Origin: Massilia putida
GTDB taxonomy: Bacteria > Pseudomonadota > Gammaproteobacteria > Burkholderiales > Burkholderiaceae_D
Assembly: GCF_001941825.1 (NCBI RefSeq)
Contig: NZ_CP019038.1
Location: 2,790,001 to 2,854,000, forward strand
Direction of reading: 5' to 3'
DNA: 64,000 nt
Both the position numbers and the translations under genes were made by a program. Position 1 is the stretch's first letter. The number at the start of each line of letters is the position of its first letter. The notes beneath the pieces are model-generated. The model had not been told where the DNA came from. It worked only from the letters and a program-made list of their open reading frames with translations, and did not search any database. Positions 7,570 through 16,560 of this stretch are shown piece after piece.

Positions 7570-9180
7570 TCAGTGGCCACCGCCACCGCCGCCGCTGGGC
7601 GACTTGAGCTTGTCCGAGAACCACAGCGGGATGATCGCCACGAGCAGGATCATGCCGACGATGAAGAAGCCATCGTTGTAGGCCATCACGAAGGACTCCC
7701 GCCGCACGATGCGGTCGATCGCGGCGATGGCCTGCTGGGCCGCCGTCGCCGGGTCGAAGCCCTTGGCGAGGAACGATTGCGTCAGCGCGTCGAGCCTAGC
7801 CTGCGTGGCGCTTGATACCAGCGACACCGACTCGCCCAGGCGTTCCGAGTGGAAGTGCTCGCGGTTCGTGAGCGCAGTCGCCAGCAGGGCGATGCCCACC
7901 GAGCCGCCCAGGTTACGGGTCATGTTGAACAGGCTCGATGCCGACGTCATGTCCTTCGGCGGGATCCCGGCCATGGCGAAGTTCGACAGGGTCAGCATCA
8001 CGAACGGCTGGCCGAGCGCGCGGATGATCTGCGACAGCATCAGCTGGTCGTAGCCCGTGCTGGCATCCATGTACGCGTTCATCAGGCACGAGATGCCGAA
8101 CAGCCCGAGGCCGAACGAGCAGAGGATGCGATTGTCGATCTTCTGCGACAGGCGCGCCACGAACGGCATCACGAACAGCTGCGGCAGGCCGACCCAGGCG
8201 ATCACTTCACCGATCTGCATCGGCGAATAACCCGCGATCTGGCCCAGGAACAACGGCAGCAGGAACGACGAGCCATACAGGCCCATGCCGATCACCGCGG
8301 ACAGCACTGTCGCGACGAGGAAGTTGCGCTGGCCGTACAGGCGCAGGTTGACGAACGGCTCCGGCCGCGAAAAACCGATCACGACCCAGCCGAGGATGCC
8401 GACCAGCGCCAGCGAGGCGAACGTGATGATGAAGCCGGACTCGAACCAGTCCTTCGAGTTGCCCTCTTCCAGGAAGATCGTCAGGCTGGCGAGCCCCGTC
8501 GCCATGAACGCGATGCCGAGCCAGTCGGCCTTGTACAGCGCCTGCAAATTCATGGGCTCGCGGTCGATGCCCCAGTACATGCCCGCGATGAGCAGCACGC
8601 CCGGCACCCAGTTGATGTAGAAGATCGATGGCCAGCCGTACAACTCGGTGAGGTAGCCGCCCAAGGTCGGGCCCATCGCGGGTGCCAGCGTGGCGGTCAA
8701 GCCGAACATCGCCATGCCGACGGCGCGCTTGGCCGGGGGCAGGCGCGTCATCACGAGGGTCATCGCCATCGGGATCAGCGCGCCGCCCGTGAAGCCCTGC
8801 ATCATGCGGAACACGATCATGCTGGACAGGCTCCAGGCCGTGCCGCACATCGTCGAAAACGCGAGGAACAAGGCCGTCGTGAGCATCAGGTAGCGGCGCT
8901 GGCCGAGGGCGCGCACGAACAGCGCCGTCATCGGGATCACCACGATCTCGGCGCACAGGTAGGCGGTCGAGATCCACGAGCCCTCTTCCTGCGTCGCCGA
9001 CAACGTGCCGAGAATGTCGCGCAGCGAGGAGTTGGTGATCTGGATGTCGAGCACCGCCATGAAGGCGCCGAGCATGCCGGCCAGCACCGCGATCCAGGTG
9101 CGCGCATCGATGCGCGCGCCGTTGGCGGGTGCCCCCGGGGGCGCATGCGGCGCCATCGGTTTGGTGATCGTCGTGGACAT
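7570..9180 (-). CDS. emrB: DHA2-family MFS drug exporter (EmrB-like)
   Basis: 536 aa, the usual length for 14-helix DHA2 exporters. Visible family features are helix 1 (AVLAGMLGAFMAVLDIQITN, EmrB motif D1), helix 3-4 (STAYLCAEIVVIPMTALFVR) and motif C (GLTATLAPAMGPTLGGYL). Such pumps use the proton gradient to expel hydrophobic toxicants and hand them to the EmrA-type adaptor encoded just upstream. The C-terminus ends in a run of six glycines and a histidine, an unusual tail. It is preceded by emrA with a 14-base gap and followed by the outer-membrane factor, and is probably repressed by the TetR protein at 10452. Confidence 0.93.
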   Translation of the reverse strand: MSTTITKPMAPHAPPGAPANGARIDARTWIAVLAGMLGAFMAVLDIQITNSSLRDILGTLSATQEEGSWISTAYLCAEIVVIPMTALFVRALGQRRYLMLTTALFLAFSTMCGTAWSLSSMIVFRMMQGFTGGALIPMAMTLVMTRLPPAKRAVGMAMFGLTATLAPAMGPTLGGYLTELYGWPSIFYINWVPGVLLIAGMYWGIDREPMNLQALYKADWLGIAFMATGLASLTIFLEEGNSKDWFESGFIITFASLALVGILGWVVIGFSRPEPFVNLRLYGQRNFLVATVLSAVIGMGLYGSSFLLPLFLGQIAGYSPMQIGEVIAWVGLPQLFVMPFVARLSQKIDNRILCSFGLGLFGISCLMNAYMDASTGYDQLMLSQIIRALGQPFVMLTLSNFAMAGIPPKDMTSASSLFNMTRNLGGSVGIALLATALTNREHFHSERLGESVSLVSSATQARLDALTQSFLAKGFDPATAAQQAIAAIDRIVRRESFVMAYNDGFFIVGMILLVAIIPLWFSDKLKSPSGGGGGGH

Positions 9181-9194
9181 GACGGTTCCTTACA

Positions 9195-10340
9195 TTATTT
9201 GGCGGCTTGCTGTTGCGGTGCCTTCTGGCGCAGGTCGATCTCGACGACGGTCGACATGCCCGGCACGAGGCGGCCGGCGTACTTCCTGAGGTCTTCCGGG
9301 GCGAACGTGATCTTCACCGGCACGCGCTGGACGATCTTGGTGAAGTTGCCGGTCGCGTTATCGGCCGGCAGCAGCGCGAACTGATTGCCCGACGCCGGCG
9401 CGAAGCTGTCCACGCGGCCGACCAGTTCGTGCTTCGGCAGCGCGTCGACCTGGATGTTGACCTGCTGGCCCGGCACGATGCCCGGCAGCTGCGTCTCCTT
9501 GAAGTTGGCGACGACCCACACGTCGTCCTGCACGATGGCGGCGAGCTGCTGGCCCGGCTGCACGCGCGCGCCGACTTCCACGCTGCGCTTGCCGATACGG
9601 CCGGAGACCGGCGACACGATGCGGTTATAGCCGAGCTGCTGCTGGGCGTCCTTCAACTGGGCCTGCAGCACTTTCACTTGCGCCTTGAGCACGTCGCGCG
9701 CCGAGATGGCGGCGGCGATCTGCGCCTTGGCGGCGTTGGCGTTGTCGCGGCGGGCCGTAACGTCGGCCGTGGCGCCGGCGCGCGCGGCGGTGGCGGCATC
9801 CACTTCGGCTTTCGACACGGCTTTCATCGTGCTGTTGTACAGCTGGCCGTAGCGCTCGGCGTCCTGCTTGGCGCGCACGAGGTTCGCCTGCGCCTGCACG
9901 ACTTGCGCCTGCGCGGCGGACGCCTGCGCCTTGGCCTGCTCGACGGCGGCGTCGGCCTGGACGATCTGCTGCTGCACGCTGGCGATCTGGGCCTGGATCT
10001 GCTCGACCTTAACGCCCTGGTCGGCCGGATCCAGCTCGGCCAGCACGTCGCCGGCCTTGACGATCTGGTTATCGTCGAACATCACTTTCGTGACGACGCC
10101 GGGGATGCGCGACGACACCGGGTGCACGTGGCCCGTGACGTAGGCGTTTTCCGTCTCGACGAAATAATGGCTGCGGTACCACATGCGGCCGCCGGCGGCC
10201 AGCGCGGCGGCAGCGATCAGGCCGACCACGATCAACACGCGCTTGGGAGGTCCCTTGGCGGCGTTGGCGGGCGCACCCTGGGCCGCCGGCGGAACGGCAG
10301 CGGCCGGCTTGTGGTCGACCGTCGTTTGGGTATCTGGCAT
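9195..10340 (-). CDS. emrA: HlyD/EmrA-family membrane fusion protein
   Basis: 381 aa. A Pro/Ala-rich cytoplasmic tail is followed by one membrane helix (about residues 34-52, VLIVVGLIAAAALAAGG). Then come a lipoyl half-motif (TENAYVTGHVHPVSSRIPG), a long alpha-helical hairpin very rich in A, Q and V (about residues 105-230), the second lipoyl half (IVSPVSGRIGKRSVEVGA) and a beta-barrel domain. This is the standard periplasmic adaptor layout linking an EmrB pump to an outer-membrane channel. The start is supported by GGAG 8 bases upstream. It is the first gene of the efflux operon, directly downstream of the promoter at 10376-10404. Confidence 0.93.
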   Translation of the reverse strand: MPDTQTTVDHKPAAAVPPAAQGAPANAAKGPPKRVLIVVGLIAAAALAAGGRMWYRSHYFVETENAYVTGHVHPVSSRIPGVVTKVMFDDNQIVKAGDVLAELDPADQGVKVEQIQAQIASVQQQIVQADAAVEQAKAQASAAQAQVVQAQANLVRAKQDAERYGQLYNSTMKAVSKAEVDAATAARAGATADVTARRDNANAAKAQIAAAISARDVLKAQVKVLQAQLKDAQQQLGYNRIVSPVSGRIGKRSVEVGARVQPGQQLAAIVQDDVWVVANFKETQLPGIVPGQQVNIQVDALPKHELVGRVDSFAPASGNQFALLPADNATGNFTKIVQRVPVKITFAPEDLRKYAGRLVPGMSTVVEIDLRQKAPQQQAAK

Positions 10341-10350
10341 GTGAACTCCG

Positions 10351-10447
10351 AAATGAAATGAAATTGGTCAATCGCATTATTGGACAACTTTTTGGCAAAG
10401 TCAAGAAATGAAACGGTTGCATTTCATTTGAGATTGCACTAGCATTG
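10351..10447. promoter_or_regulatory. emrAB promoter and probable TetR operator
   Basis: On the minus strand, -35 TTGACT (10404-10399) and -10 AATAAT (10381-10376) are separated by exactly 17 bases, a strong sigma70 promoter for emrA. Directly upstream is the inverted repeat AAATGAAA-N8-TTTCATTT (10406-10429). The same AAATGAAAT word recurs in tandem at 10351-10364, next to the emrA start. The dyad lies between the divergent tetR and emrA starts and is the natural operator. TTGCAT (10418-10423) with TAGCAT 16 bases later could serve as the tetR promoter. Confidence 0.65.
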
Positions 10448-10451
10448 AGCC

Positions 10452-11117
10452 ATGGACAAACATATGCATGACGCGGCCGAATGCTCCGGCAAGGCCGCAG
10501 GCCGGCCCAAGGCCGCCGACGTCGAGGCGCGTACGCAGGAATTGCTGCAGATCGCCGGCACGCTGTTCCTCAAGAACGGTTACACCAAGACCAGCCTGGA
10601 AGCGATCGCCCGCGCGGCCCACGTCGCGGTGCGCACCATCTATGTGAAGTTCGGCGGCAAGGCCGGGCTGCTGGCCGCCGTGCTGGCCGCCAAGCGCCAC
10701 CGGTTCTTCCGCAGCCAGCCGATGGAGACGGACACCCGCCCCTTGCGCGAGATCGTGGACGACTTCGCGCACCAGATGTACGCCCTGATGTCCTCGCAGG
10801 AAGCCATCGACCTGCAGCGCATCGTGCTGGCCGAGGCGCCCACGAATCCGGAACTGGCCGAAGCCTTCTGGAACGGCGGTCCGCGCAAGACGCGCGAGCT
10901 GCTGAGCCGCTTTTTCGCCCGCCCGGACATCCGCGCCCAGATGCGCCCCGACGTGCCGCTCGACCTGCTGCCCTGCCACCTGATGGCCACCATTTCCGGC
11001 GAACTGCTCATGAATCTCCTGCGCCCGCAGTTCGTCATGGATCCGGAGAAGGCCGTCAGCGACTTGGAACGACGGCTCGATCTGTTCTACCACAGCATCC
11101 TGCCGCCGCAATCCTGA
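10452..11117 (+). CDS. TetR-family repressor of the efflux operon
   Basis: 221 aa. The N-terminal TetR domain is clear: ELLQIAGTLFLKNGYTKTSL, then the turn and recognition helix EAIARAAHVAVRTIYVKFGGK, about residues 25-75. The C-terminal ligand domain (about 95-210) resembles the AefR/TetR_C group (LREIVDDFAHQMYALMSSQE, RIVLAEAPTNPELAEAFW). It is divergent from emrA with 111 bases between starts, and the gap holds a perfect 8-bp inverted repeat beside the emrA promoter. Local repression of the pump and autoregulation are the standard arrangement and are inferred here. The ligand is unknown. Confidence 0.92.
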   Translation: MDKHMHDAAECSGKAAGRPKAADVEARTQELLQIAGTLFLKNGYTKTSLEAIARAAHVAVRTIYVKFGGKAGLLAAVLAAKRHRFFRSQPMETDTRPLREIVDDFAHQMYALMSSQEAIDLQRIVLAEAPTNPELAEAFWNGGPRKTRELLSRFFARPDIRAQMRPDVPLDLLPCHLMATISGELLMNLLRPQFVMDPEKAVSDLERRLDLFYHSILPPQS

Positions 11118-11195
11118 TTCCACTTGGCAATGTGCGTCATCGCACCGACTCGATGAGTGGGAACCGGCATCCTGTGTTCTTTGAAGGAGGATGTC

Positions 11196-11246
11196 ATGAA
11201 CAACAACAATGCGAAGACGGCAGTTCGCCGCAAGGAGGGTGCATGA
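11196..11246 (+). CDS. 16-codon leader ORF coupled to the next gene
   Basis: Reads MNNNNAKTAVRRKEGA and stops. A near-perfect Shine-Dalgarno (GAAGGAGGA) lies 5 bases upstream of the ATG. Its TGA overlaps the ATG of the 61-residue ORF at 11243 as ATGA, the usual form of translational coupling. The peptide has four consecutive asparagines and a basic end. It could be a regulatory leader whose translation exposes the next start, or a small protein in its own right. It was missed by length-based ORF calling. Its reality rests on ribosome binding site quality and overlap only. Confidence 0.5.
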   Translation: MNNNNAKTAVRRKEGA

Positions 11247-11428
11247 GCAAGTCGTCACGTTACGAATGGCGCGACCAGCAGGCCGCGCTGCACGAGCGCA
11301 TGAAGGGGTTCCTCGCGAACCCGAGCAATGAACAGCTCGAGGCCATCGTCGCCGAAATGCGCGCGTACGCGGATGCCGCACAGAGCGGCAGTATCGAGAT
11401 TCCGCAGCGGTGGACCGCTTACAGTTGA
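11243..11428 (+). CDS. 61-aa hypothetical protein
   Basis: Begins MSKSSRYEWRDQQAALHERM with a strong ribosome binding site (AAGGAGGG) 5 bases before the ATG. The sequence is charged and mostly helical in character (EQLEAIVAEMRAYADAAQSG) and ends QRWTAYS. No signal peptide or membrane segment is seen, and I recognise no family. The start overlaps the stop of the 16-codon ORF by ATGA, so the two are probably co-translated. It lies 125 bases after tetR and could be on the same transcript or independent. Confidence 0.6.
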   Translation: MSKSSRYEWRDQQAALHERMKGFLANPSNEQLEAIVAEMRAYADAAQSGSIEIPQRWTAYS

Positions 11429-11604
11429 CCTAGCGCCTTTCTCTTTCCCCGATCGGCAGGACACGCCCACGCAGCGTTCCTGCCGATTTCTTTTGGCGCC
11501 TGCCCGGCGCAGGTCGCGCCGCCCGGCTGCATTTCGTCGCATCGTACCCGGCGCAATCACCGTCTTGGCTACAGTGTGCCCATCGACACGACACTGGAAC
11601 CGCC

Positions 11605-12012
11605 ATGATCCGCACCGCCATCCTGACCCTGGCCATCGCCGCACCGCTTGCGCACGCCGCCGACCTCGTCATCCACGTCGACAACGTCAAGTCAGGCACG
11701 GGCCAGGTGCTGGTCGCCCTGTACGACAACGCCGACGCCTTCCTCAAGCGCCCGGCCCGCGCGACGAAGGTCCGGGCCGACAAGACCGGCACGACGCTCG
11801 TCTTCCACGACGTCGCGCCGGGCGACTACGGCTTCTCGGTCTTCCACGACGTCAACGACAACGGCCGCATGGATACGAACCCGATCGGCATCCCGACCGA
11901 ACCGACCGCCTTCAGCAACAACGCCCGAGGTCGCATGGGCCCGCCGGCCTTCGATGCCGCCAAGCTGGCCGTGCCCGCCGCGGGCCTGGACACGACCGTG
12001 TCCCTGCGCTGA
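11605..12012 (+). CDS. DUF2141 secreted protein
   Basis: 135 aa. A signal peptide (MIRTAILTLAIAAPLAHAAD) is followed by a beta-sandwich-like domain with the DUF2141 signature: GTGQVLVALYDNADAFL, then VFHDVAPGDYGFSVFHDVND and NGRMDTNPIGIPTEP. DUF2141 proteins are small periplasmic or secreted proteins of unknown function. Length is typical. It precedes the LytS-like kinase by 40 bases on the same strand, so the three genes 11605-13979 may be one transcript; whether it is functionally tied to the sensor is unknown. Confidence 0.87.
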   Translation: MIRTAILTLAIAAPLAHAADLVIHVDNVKSGTGQVLVALYDNADAFLKRPARATKVRADKTGTTLVFHDVAPGDYGFSVFHDVNDNGRMDTNPIGIPTEPTAFSNNARGRMGPPAFDAAKLAVPAAGLDTTVSLR

Positions 12013-12052
12013 GTTCCATGGTAACTTTCTGGCTGCTTGAAACAAGGACAAC

Positions 12053-13162
12053 ATGCCGACCTCTTCCACCACGTCGATGCACCCCCTGGAATCGTTCGCC
12101 CCGTTCCGGCGCTGGCGTCCCTCGCCGCTGCGCAACCTCGTCTACACGTTCGTGTGGAACGGCATCATCGGCGTCGCGCTGGCATGCGCGGCGATCCTGT
12201 TCGGCAGCCGCGCCCCGCTGGTCACGCTGCTGGTGGAGATGCTGCTGGCGTCGAACGTCATCGGCTTCCTCATCCACGGCATGGTGCATCTGCTGCGCCG
12301 CATCGCGCCGGGGCGCAGCGGCACGGCGATGCGGGCCGCCAGGCTGTTGCTGACCGCGTGCTGCGCACTGCTCGGCATGGCCGTCACGGACGCCGTGCTG
12401 GGCGGCCGCAGCACCTTCGACGCGCTGCTCCACGCGGGTCTGATGGCGCAGTACCTGCCGGGCGCCATCGTCGTCGCGCTGTTGATGGCGGCCGTGCTGG
12501 CGTCGGGCGAGCGCCGCGTGGCGAGCGAGGTCGAGGCCGCGCGCCAGCAGGAGCAGATCGCCGAAGCGGCGCGCCTGCTGGCCGAAGCGAAGCTGCGCAC
12601 CCTGCAAGCCCAGATCGAGCCGCACTTCCTGTACAACACGCTGGCGAATGTCGTGAGCCTGATCGGCCCCGATCCGGCCAGAGCGCGCGACATGCTCGAG
12701 CGCCTGATCGATTTCCTGCGCGCGAGCCTGTCGGCCAGCCGCGCGGAACACGCGACCTTGGGCGCCGAGATCGACCTGGCCCGCGCTTATCTGGATCTGC
12801 TGACGGTGCGCATGGGCGCGCGCCTGCGCTTTCGCATCGACGTGGACGCGGCCTGCCGCGACGCCGTCATCCCGCCGATGCTGATCCAGCCGCTGGTGGA
12901 AAACGCCGTCATGCACGGCATCGAACCGAAGGTGATCGGGGGCACCGTCACCGTGCGCGCGCGCCGGACCGACGTTGGACTGTGCGTGGAAATCCTGGAC
13001 GACGGGGTCGGCCTCGTGCCGGCGCCGCCGCGGCCGGGCGGCGGCGTGGGCCTGTCCAATCTGCGCGAGCGGCTCCGCTCCTTGCATGGAAATAGTGCTC
13101 AAGTACAATTGCTTGAAAATCAAGACGGAGGCGTGACGTCGCGTCTGATCCTGCCAATATAA
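12053..13162 (+). CDS. LytS/YehU-type sensor histidine kinase
   Basis: 369 aa. About four hydrophobic segments occur in residues 20-160 (for example GIIGVALACAAILFGSRAPL and LLLTACCALLGMAVTDAVLG), so the sensor is membrane-embedded. A short coiled linker rich in E and A follows. The His_kinase block is TLQAQIEPHFLYNTLANVVS, with the phospho-acceptor His in the PHFLYN motif. An ATPase lid (PLVENAVMHGIEPK and GGGVGLSNLRERL) completes the kinase. It pairs with the LytTR regulator that begins 28 bases downstream. The signal is unknown. Confidence 0.92.
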   Translation: MPTSSTTSMHPLESFAPFRRWRPSPLRNLVYTFVWNGIIGVALACAAILFGSRAPLVTLLVEMLLASNVIGFLIHGMVHLLRRIAPGRSGTAMRAARLLLTACCALLGMAVTDAVLGGRSTFDALLHAGLMAQYLPGAIVVALLMAAVLASGERRVASEVEAARQQEQIAEAARLLAEAKLRTLQAQIEPHFLYNTLANVVSLIGPDPARARDMLERLIDFLRASLSASRAEHATLGAEIDLARAYLDLLTVRMGARLRFRIDVDAACRDAVIPPMLIQPLVENAVMHGIEPKVIGGTVTVRARRTDVGLCVEILDDGVGLVPAPPRPGGGVGLSNLRERLRSLHGNSAQVQLLENQDGGVTSRLILPI

Positions 13163-13190
13163 ACTCCGAAACGCCGACCGAGGTGCCACC

Positions 13191-13979
13191 ATCGATCCCA
13201 TCCGTGCCTTGCTTGCCGACGACGAACCGCACCTGCTGGCCTACCTCGAAGAACAGCTGGCGATCGCCTGGCCGGACCTGCGCATCGTGGGCCGCGCCGG
13301 CAACGGCATCGAGGCGCTGCGCCTCGTCGACGAGCTGGCGCCGGATATCCTCTTCCTCGACATCCGGATGCCCGGCCTGAACGGCCTCGATCTCGCCGCC
13401 CGTCTCGTCGACGACAAGCGGGCGCCGCGCGTCGTGTTCACGACGGCGCACGAGGCGTACGCGCTGCAGGCGTTCGAGCACGCCGCCTTCGACTATCTGC
13501 TGAAACCCGTCCGCCTGGAGCGCCTGCAACGCACGGTCGCCAGGTTGAAAGAAGCGCTGGCGGCGCCACGGGCGGCGCCGTCCGCCGACATGCTGGCCGG
13601 CCTGCTGCGCCAGCTCGGCATGGCGCCCGCCGCCCCCGTGCCCGCGCCCGCGGCACCGCTGCAATGGATCCGCGCCGCGCAAGGCCAGGAGACGCGGCTG
13701 ATCGCCATCGACGAAGTCATCTACTTCCAGAGCAACGACAAGTACACGAGCGTGTTCGTGGCCGACGGCGAGCACCTGATCCGCACGCCGATGCGCCAGC
13801 TGCGCGAACAGCTCGACCCGCAGCAATTCTGGCAGATCCACCGCAGCGTGATCGTCGCGGCGCGCCACGTGGCCGGCACGCGCACGGATTTCCGCGGCCG
13901 GCTGCTGGTGAAACTCAAGGGCCGCGACGAACAGCTCGTCGTCAGCCGCAATTACGCCGACCTGTTCCGGCAGATGTAG
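13191..13979 (+). CDS. LytTR-family response regulator, probable non-canonical start
   Basis: About 262 aa. The receiver domain has the acidic pair in ALLADDEPHL, the phospho-Asp in DILFLDIRMPGLNG, T in VVFTTAHEAYA and K in DYLLKPVRLER. A Pro/Ala linker leads to a C-terminal LytTR DNA-binding domain (DEVIYFQSNDKYTSVF, IHRSVIVAARHV). No ATG or GTG is in frame near the start. The first ATG/GTG/TTG in frame is TTG at 13209, which would remove beta-strand 1 and has no ribosome binding site. The ATC at 13191 is 5 bases after GAGGTG and restores IDPIRALLADDE, so it is given here as the probable start. It forms a pair with the kinase upstream. Confidence 0.85.
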   Translation: MDPIRALLADDEPHLLAYLEEQLAIAWPDLRIVGRAGNGIEALRLVDELAPDILFLDIRMPGLNGLDLAARLVDDKRAPRVVFTTAHEAYALQAFEHAAFDYLLKPVRLERLQRTVARLKEALAAPRAAPSADMLAGLLRQLGMAPAAPVPAPAAPLQWIRAAQGQETRLIAIDEVIYFQSNDKYTSVFVADGEHLIRTPMRQLREQLDPQQFWQIHRSVIVAARHVAGTRTDFRGRLLVKLKGRDEQLVVSRNYADLFRQM

Positions 13980-14062
13980 CCACACCTGCGACGCGCCGCG
14001 CATAAATCCCACATTGCGAAAAGGCCTTTCACGATCTGCTTCGCCTTTACGAAAAGGTCGTG

Positions 14063-14096
14063 CATAATAGCGTCTGTCCTATGTCTTATATAAGAC
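14063..14096 (+). promoter_or_regulatory. -10 element and palindromic operator upstream of icd
   Basis: CATAAT (14063-14068) is a good -10. A perfect 14-bp palindrome, GTCTTATATAAGAC, lies at 14083-14096, starting about 8 bases after the expected transcription start, which is where a repressor would sit. The -35 region (about 14040) is weak. The leader from here to the icd start is about 180 bases and contains nothing else I recognise. Confidence 0.5.
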
Positions 14097-14255
14097 TTAG
14101 TCGCAAGGCAACATGCGACGTTTGTGGCCGCCGGATCGATGTTTGACGGAGTATGATCCTCGATCTGTTCACCACCTTGGCATCCGTGGCCCGGACAGCC
14201 GATGACTTTTTAGAAATAGTATTCCAAACCCTCCCGCACATCGAGGAACCAGCGT

Positions 14256-16490
14256 ATGAGCAGTGATCAGACCATCATCTACACCCTAACCGACGAGGCG
14301 CCCCTGCTGGCCACCCACGCCTTCCTGCCTGTCGTCGAGACGTTTGCCAAACCCGCCGGCATCCGCATCGAAGAAAGCGACATCTCCGTCGCGGCGCGTA
14401 TCCTCGCCGCCTTCGCCGACCGCCTGTCGCCGGAGCAGCGCGTGCCGGACACGCTGTCGGAACTCGGCAAGAAGACGCTGCAGCCGGATGCCAACATCAT
14501 CAAGCTGCCGAACATCTCGGCATCGGTGGGCCAGCTGCAGGCGGCCATCAAGGAACTGCAGGGCAAGGGCTACAACCTCCCCGACTACCCGGCCGACCCG
14601 AAGACGGACGAAGAAAAAGAAATCAAGGCCCGCTATGGCAAGTGCATCGGCTCGGCCGTGAACCCGGTCCTGCGCGAAGGTAACTCGGACCGCCGCGCGC
14701 CGAAGGCCGTCAAGGAATACGCTCGCAAGAACCCGCACTCGATGGGCGAATGGTCGCAGGCATCGCGCACGCACGTGTCGCACATGACCCACGGCGACTT
14801 CTACCACGGCGAGAAGTCGATGACGCTGGACCGCGCGCGCGACGTCAAGATGGAGCTGATCACGAAGAGCGGCGAGACCATCGTGCTGAAGCCGAAGGTC
14901 GCCCTGCAGGACGGCGAGATCATCGACTCGATGTTCATGAGCCGCAAGGCCCTGCTCGAGTTCTACGAACAGCAGATCGAAGATGCGCACAAGACCGGCG
15001 TGATGTTCTCGCTGCACGTGAAGGCGACCATGATGAAGGTCTCGCACCCGATCGTGTTCGGCCACGCGGTCCGCACCTTCTACAAGGAAGCGTTTGAAAA
15101 ACACGGCGAGACGCTGGCAGCACTGGGCGTGAACGTCAACAACGGCATGGCCGACCTGTACAACAAGATCGCCAAGCTGCCGGATTCGCAGCGCGAAGAA
15201 ATCATCCGCGATATCCACGCGTGCCAGGAACACCGCCCGGCACTGGCGATGGTCGACTCGGCCAAGGGCATCACCAACTTCCACTCGCCGAACGACGTGA
15301 TCGTCGACGCATCGATGCCCGCGATGATCCGCGCCGGCGGCAAGATGTACGGCGCCGACGGCCGCCTGAAGGAAGTCAAGGCCGTGATCCCGGAATCGAC
15401 GTTCGCCCGCATCTACCAGGAGATCATCAACTTCTGCAAATGGCATGGCGCCTTCGACCCGCGCACGATGGGCACCGTCCCGAACGTCGGCCTGATGGCC
15501 CAGCAGGCCGAGGAATACGGCTCGCACGACAAGACTTTCGAAGTGCAGGAAGACGGCGTCGCCAACATCACCGACATCGCCACCGGCGAAGTGCTGCTGT
15601 CGCAGAACGTCGAGAAGGGCGACATCTGGCGCATGTGCCAGGTGAAGGACGCCCCGATCCGCGACTGGGTCAAGCTGGCCGTCACCCGCGCCCGCAACTC
15701 CGGCATGCCGGCCGTGTTCTGGCTCGACCCGTACCGTCCGCACGAGAATGAACTGATCAAGAAGGTCAAGACCTACCTGAAGGATCACGACACGGAAGGC
15801 CTGGACATCCAGATCATGTCGCAGGTGCGCGCGATGCGCTTCACGCTGGAGCGCGCATGGCGCGGCCTGGACACCATCTCGGTGACCGGCAACATCCTGC
15901 GCGACTACCTGACCGACCTGTTCCCGATCCTGGAACTGGGCACCAGCGCCAAGATGCTGTCGATCGTCCCGCTGATGGCCGGCGGCGGCATGTACGAGAC
16001 GGGCGCCGGCGGTTCGGCACCGAAGCACGTGCAGCAGCTGACCGAAGAAAACCACCTGCGCTGGGACTCGCTGGGCGAATTCCTCGCGCTGGCCGTGAGC
16101 TTCGAAGACCTGGGCATCAAGACCGGCAACGCGAAAGCCAAGCTGCTGGCCAAGACGCTGGACGCCGCCACCGGCAAGCTGCTGGACAACCGCAAGTCGC
16201 CGTCGCCGAAGACCGGTGAACTCGACAACCGCGGCAGCCAGTTCTACCTGTCGATGTACTGGGCCCAGGAACTGGCGCAGCAAACGGAAGACGCCGAACT
16301 GGCCGCCTACTTCGCACCGCTCGCCAAGCAGCTGGCCGAGAACGAGCAGAAGATCGTGTCGGAACTGCTCGAGATCCAGGGCAAGCCGGTCGACATCGGC
16401 GGCTACTACAAGCCGGACGATGCGAAGGTCAAGGCCGTGATGCGTCCGAGCGCCACGTTCAACAAGGCACTGGAAAGCGTCGGCGCCTGA
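14256..16490 (+). CDS. icd: NADP-dependent isocitrate dehydrogenase, monomeric type
   Basis: 744 aa, the length of the monomeric (IDH-II) enzymes, which are unrelated in length and architecture to the dimeric 420-residue type. It converts isocitrate and NADP+ to 2-oxoglutarate, CO2 and NADPH in the TCA cycle. Recognisable conserved stretches are [19 protein letters not shown] at the start, [58 protein letters not shown] and [19 protein letters not shown]. The ATG is preceded by GAGGAA. The gene stands alone, with a palindromic operator candidate upstream and a strong terminator 30 bases downstream. Cytoplasmic. Codon use matches other highly expressed genes here. Confidence 0.97.
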   Translation: MSSDQTIIYTLTDEAPLLATHAFLPVVETFAKPAGIRIEESDISVAARILAAFADRLSPEQRVPDTLSELGKKTLQPDANIIKLPNISASVGQLQAAIKELQGKGYNLPDYPADPKTDEEKEIKARYGKCIGSAVNPVLREGNSDRRAPKAVKEYARKNPHSMGEWSQASRTHVSHMTHGDFYHGEKSMTLDRARDVKMELITKSGETIVLKPKVALQDGEIIDSMFMSRKALLEFYEQQIEDAHKTGVMFSLHVKATMMKVSHPIVFGHAVRTFYKEAFEKHGETLAALGVNVNNGMADLYNKIAKLPDSQREEIIRDIHACQEHRPALAMVDSAKGITNFHSPNDVIVDASMPAMIRAGGKMYGADGRLKEVKAVIPESTFARIYQEIINFCKWHGAFDPRTMGTVPNVGLMAQQAEEYGSHDKTFEVQEDGVANITDIATGEVLLSQNVEKGDIWRMCQVKDAPIRDWVKLAVTRARNSGMPAVFWLDPYRPHENELIKKVKTYLKDHDTEGLDIQIMSQVRAMRFTLERAWRGLDTISVTGNILRDYLTDLFPILELGTSAKMLSIVPLMAGGGMYETGAGGSAPKHVQQLTEENHLRWDSLGEFLALAVSFEDLGIKTGNAKAKLLAKTLDAATGKLLDNRKSPSPKTGELDNRGSQFYLSMYWAQELAQQTEDAELAAYFAPLAKQLAENEQKIVSELLEIQGKPVDIGGYYKPDDAKVKAVMRPSATFNKALESVGA

Positions 16491-16520
16491 TTACGCTGCA
16501 CGGTGCGTGAGCACCGATGA

Positions 16521-16560
16521 AAAAACCCCGGCTCCGCTTCCTGCGGGGCCGGGGTTTTGT
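16521..16560. terminator. rho-independent terminator after icd (bidirectional)
   Basis: Stem CCCCGGC (16526-16532) pairs with GCCGGGG (16548-16554), flanked by A5 on the left and T4 on the right. A second short hairpin, CGGTGC-GTGA-GCACCG (16501-16516), precedes it. Confidence 0.85.

Noticed and set aside
14286..16283. 665-codon minus-strand frame opposite icd
   Set aside because: Mirror of a highly biased gene with no ribosome binding site or motif.
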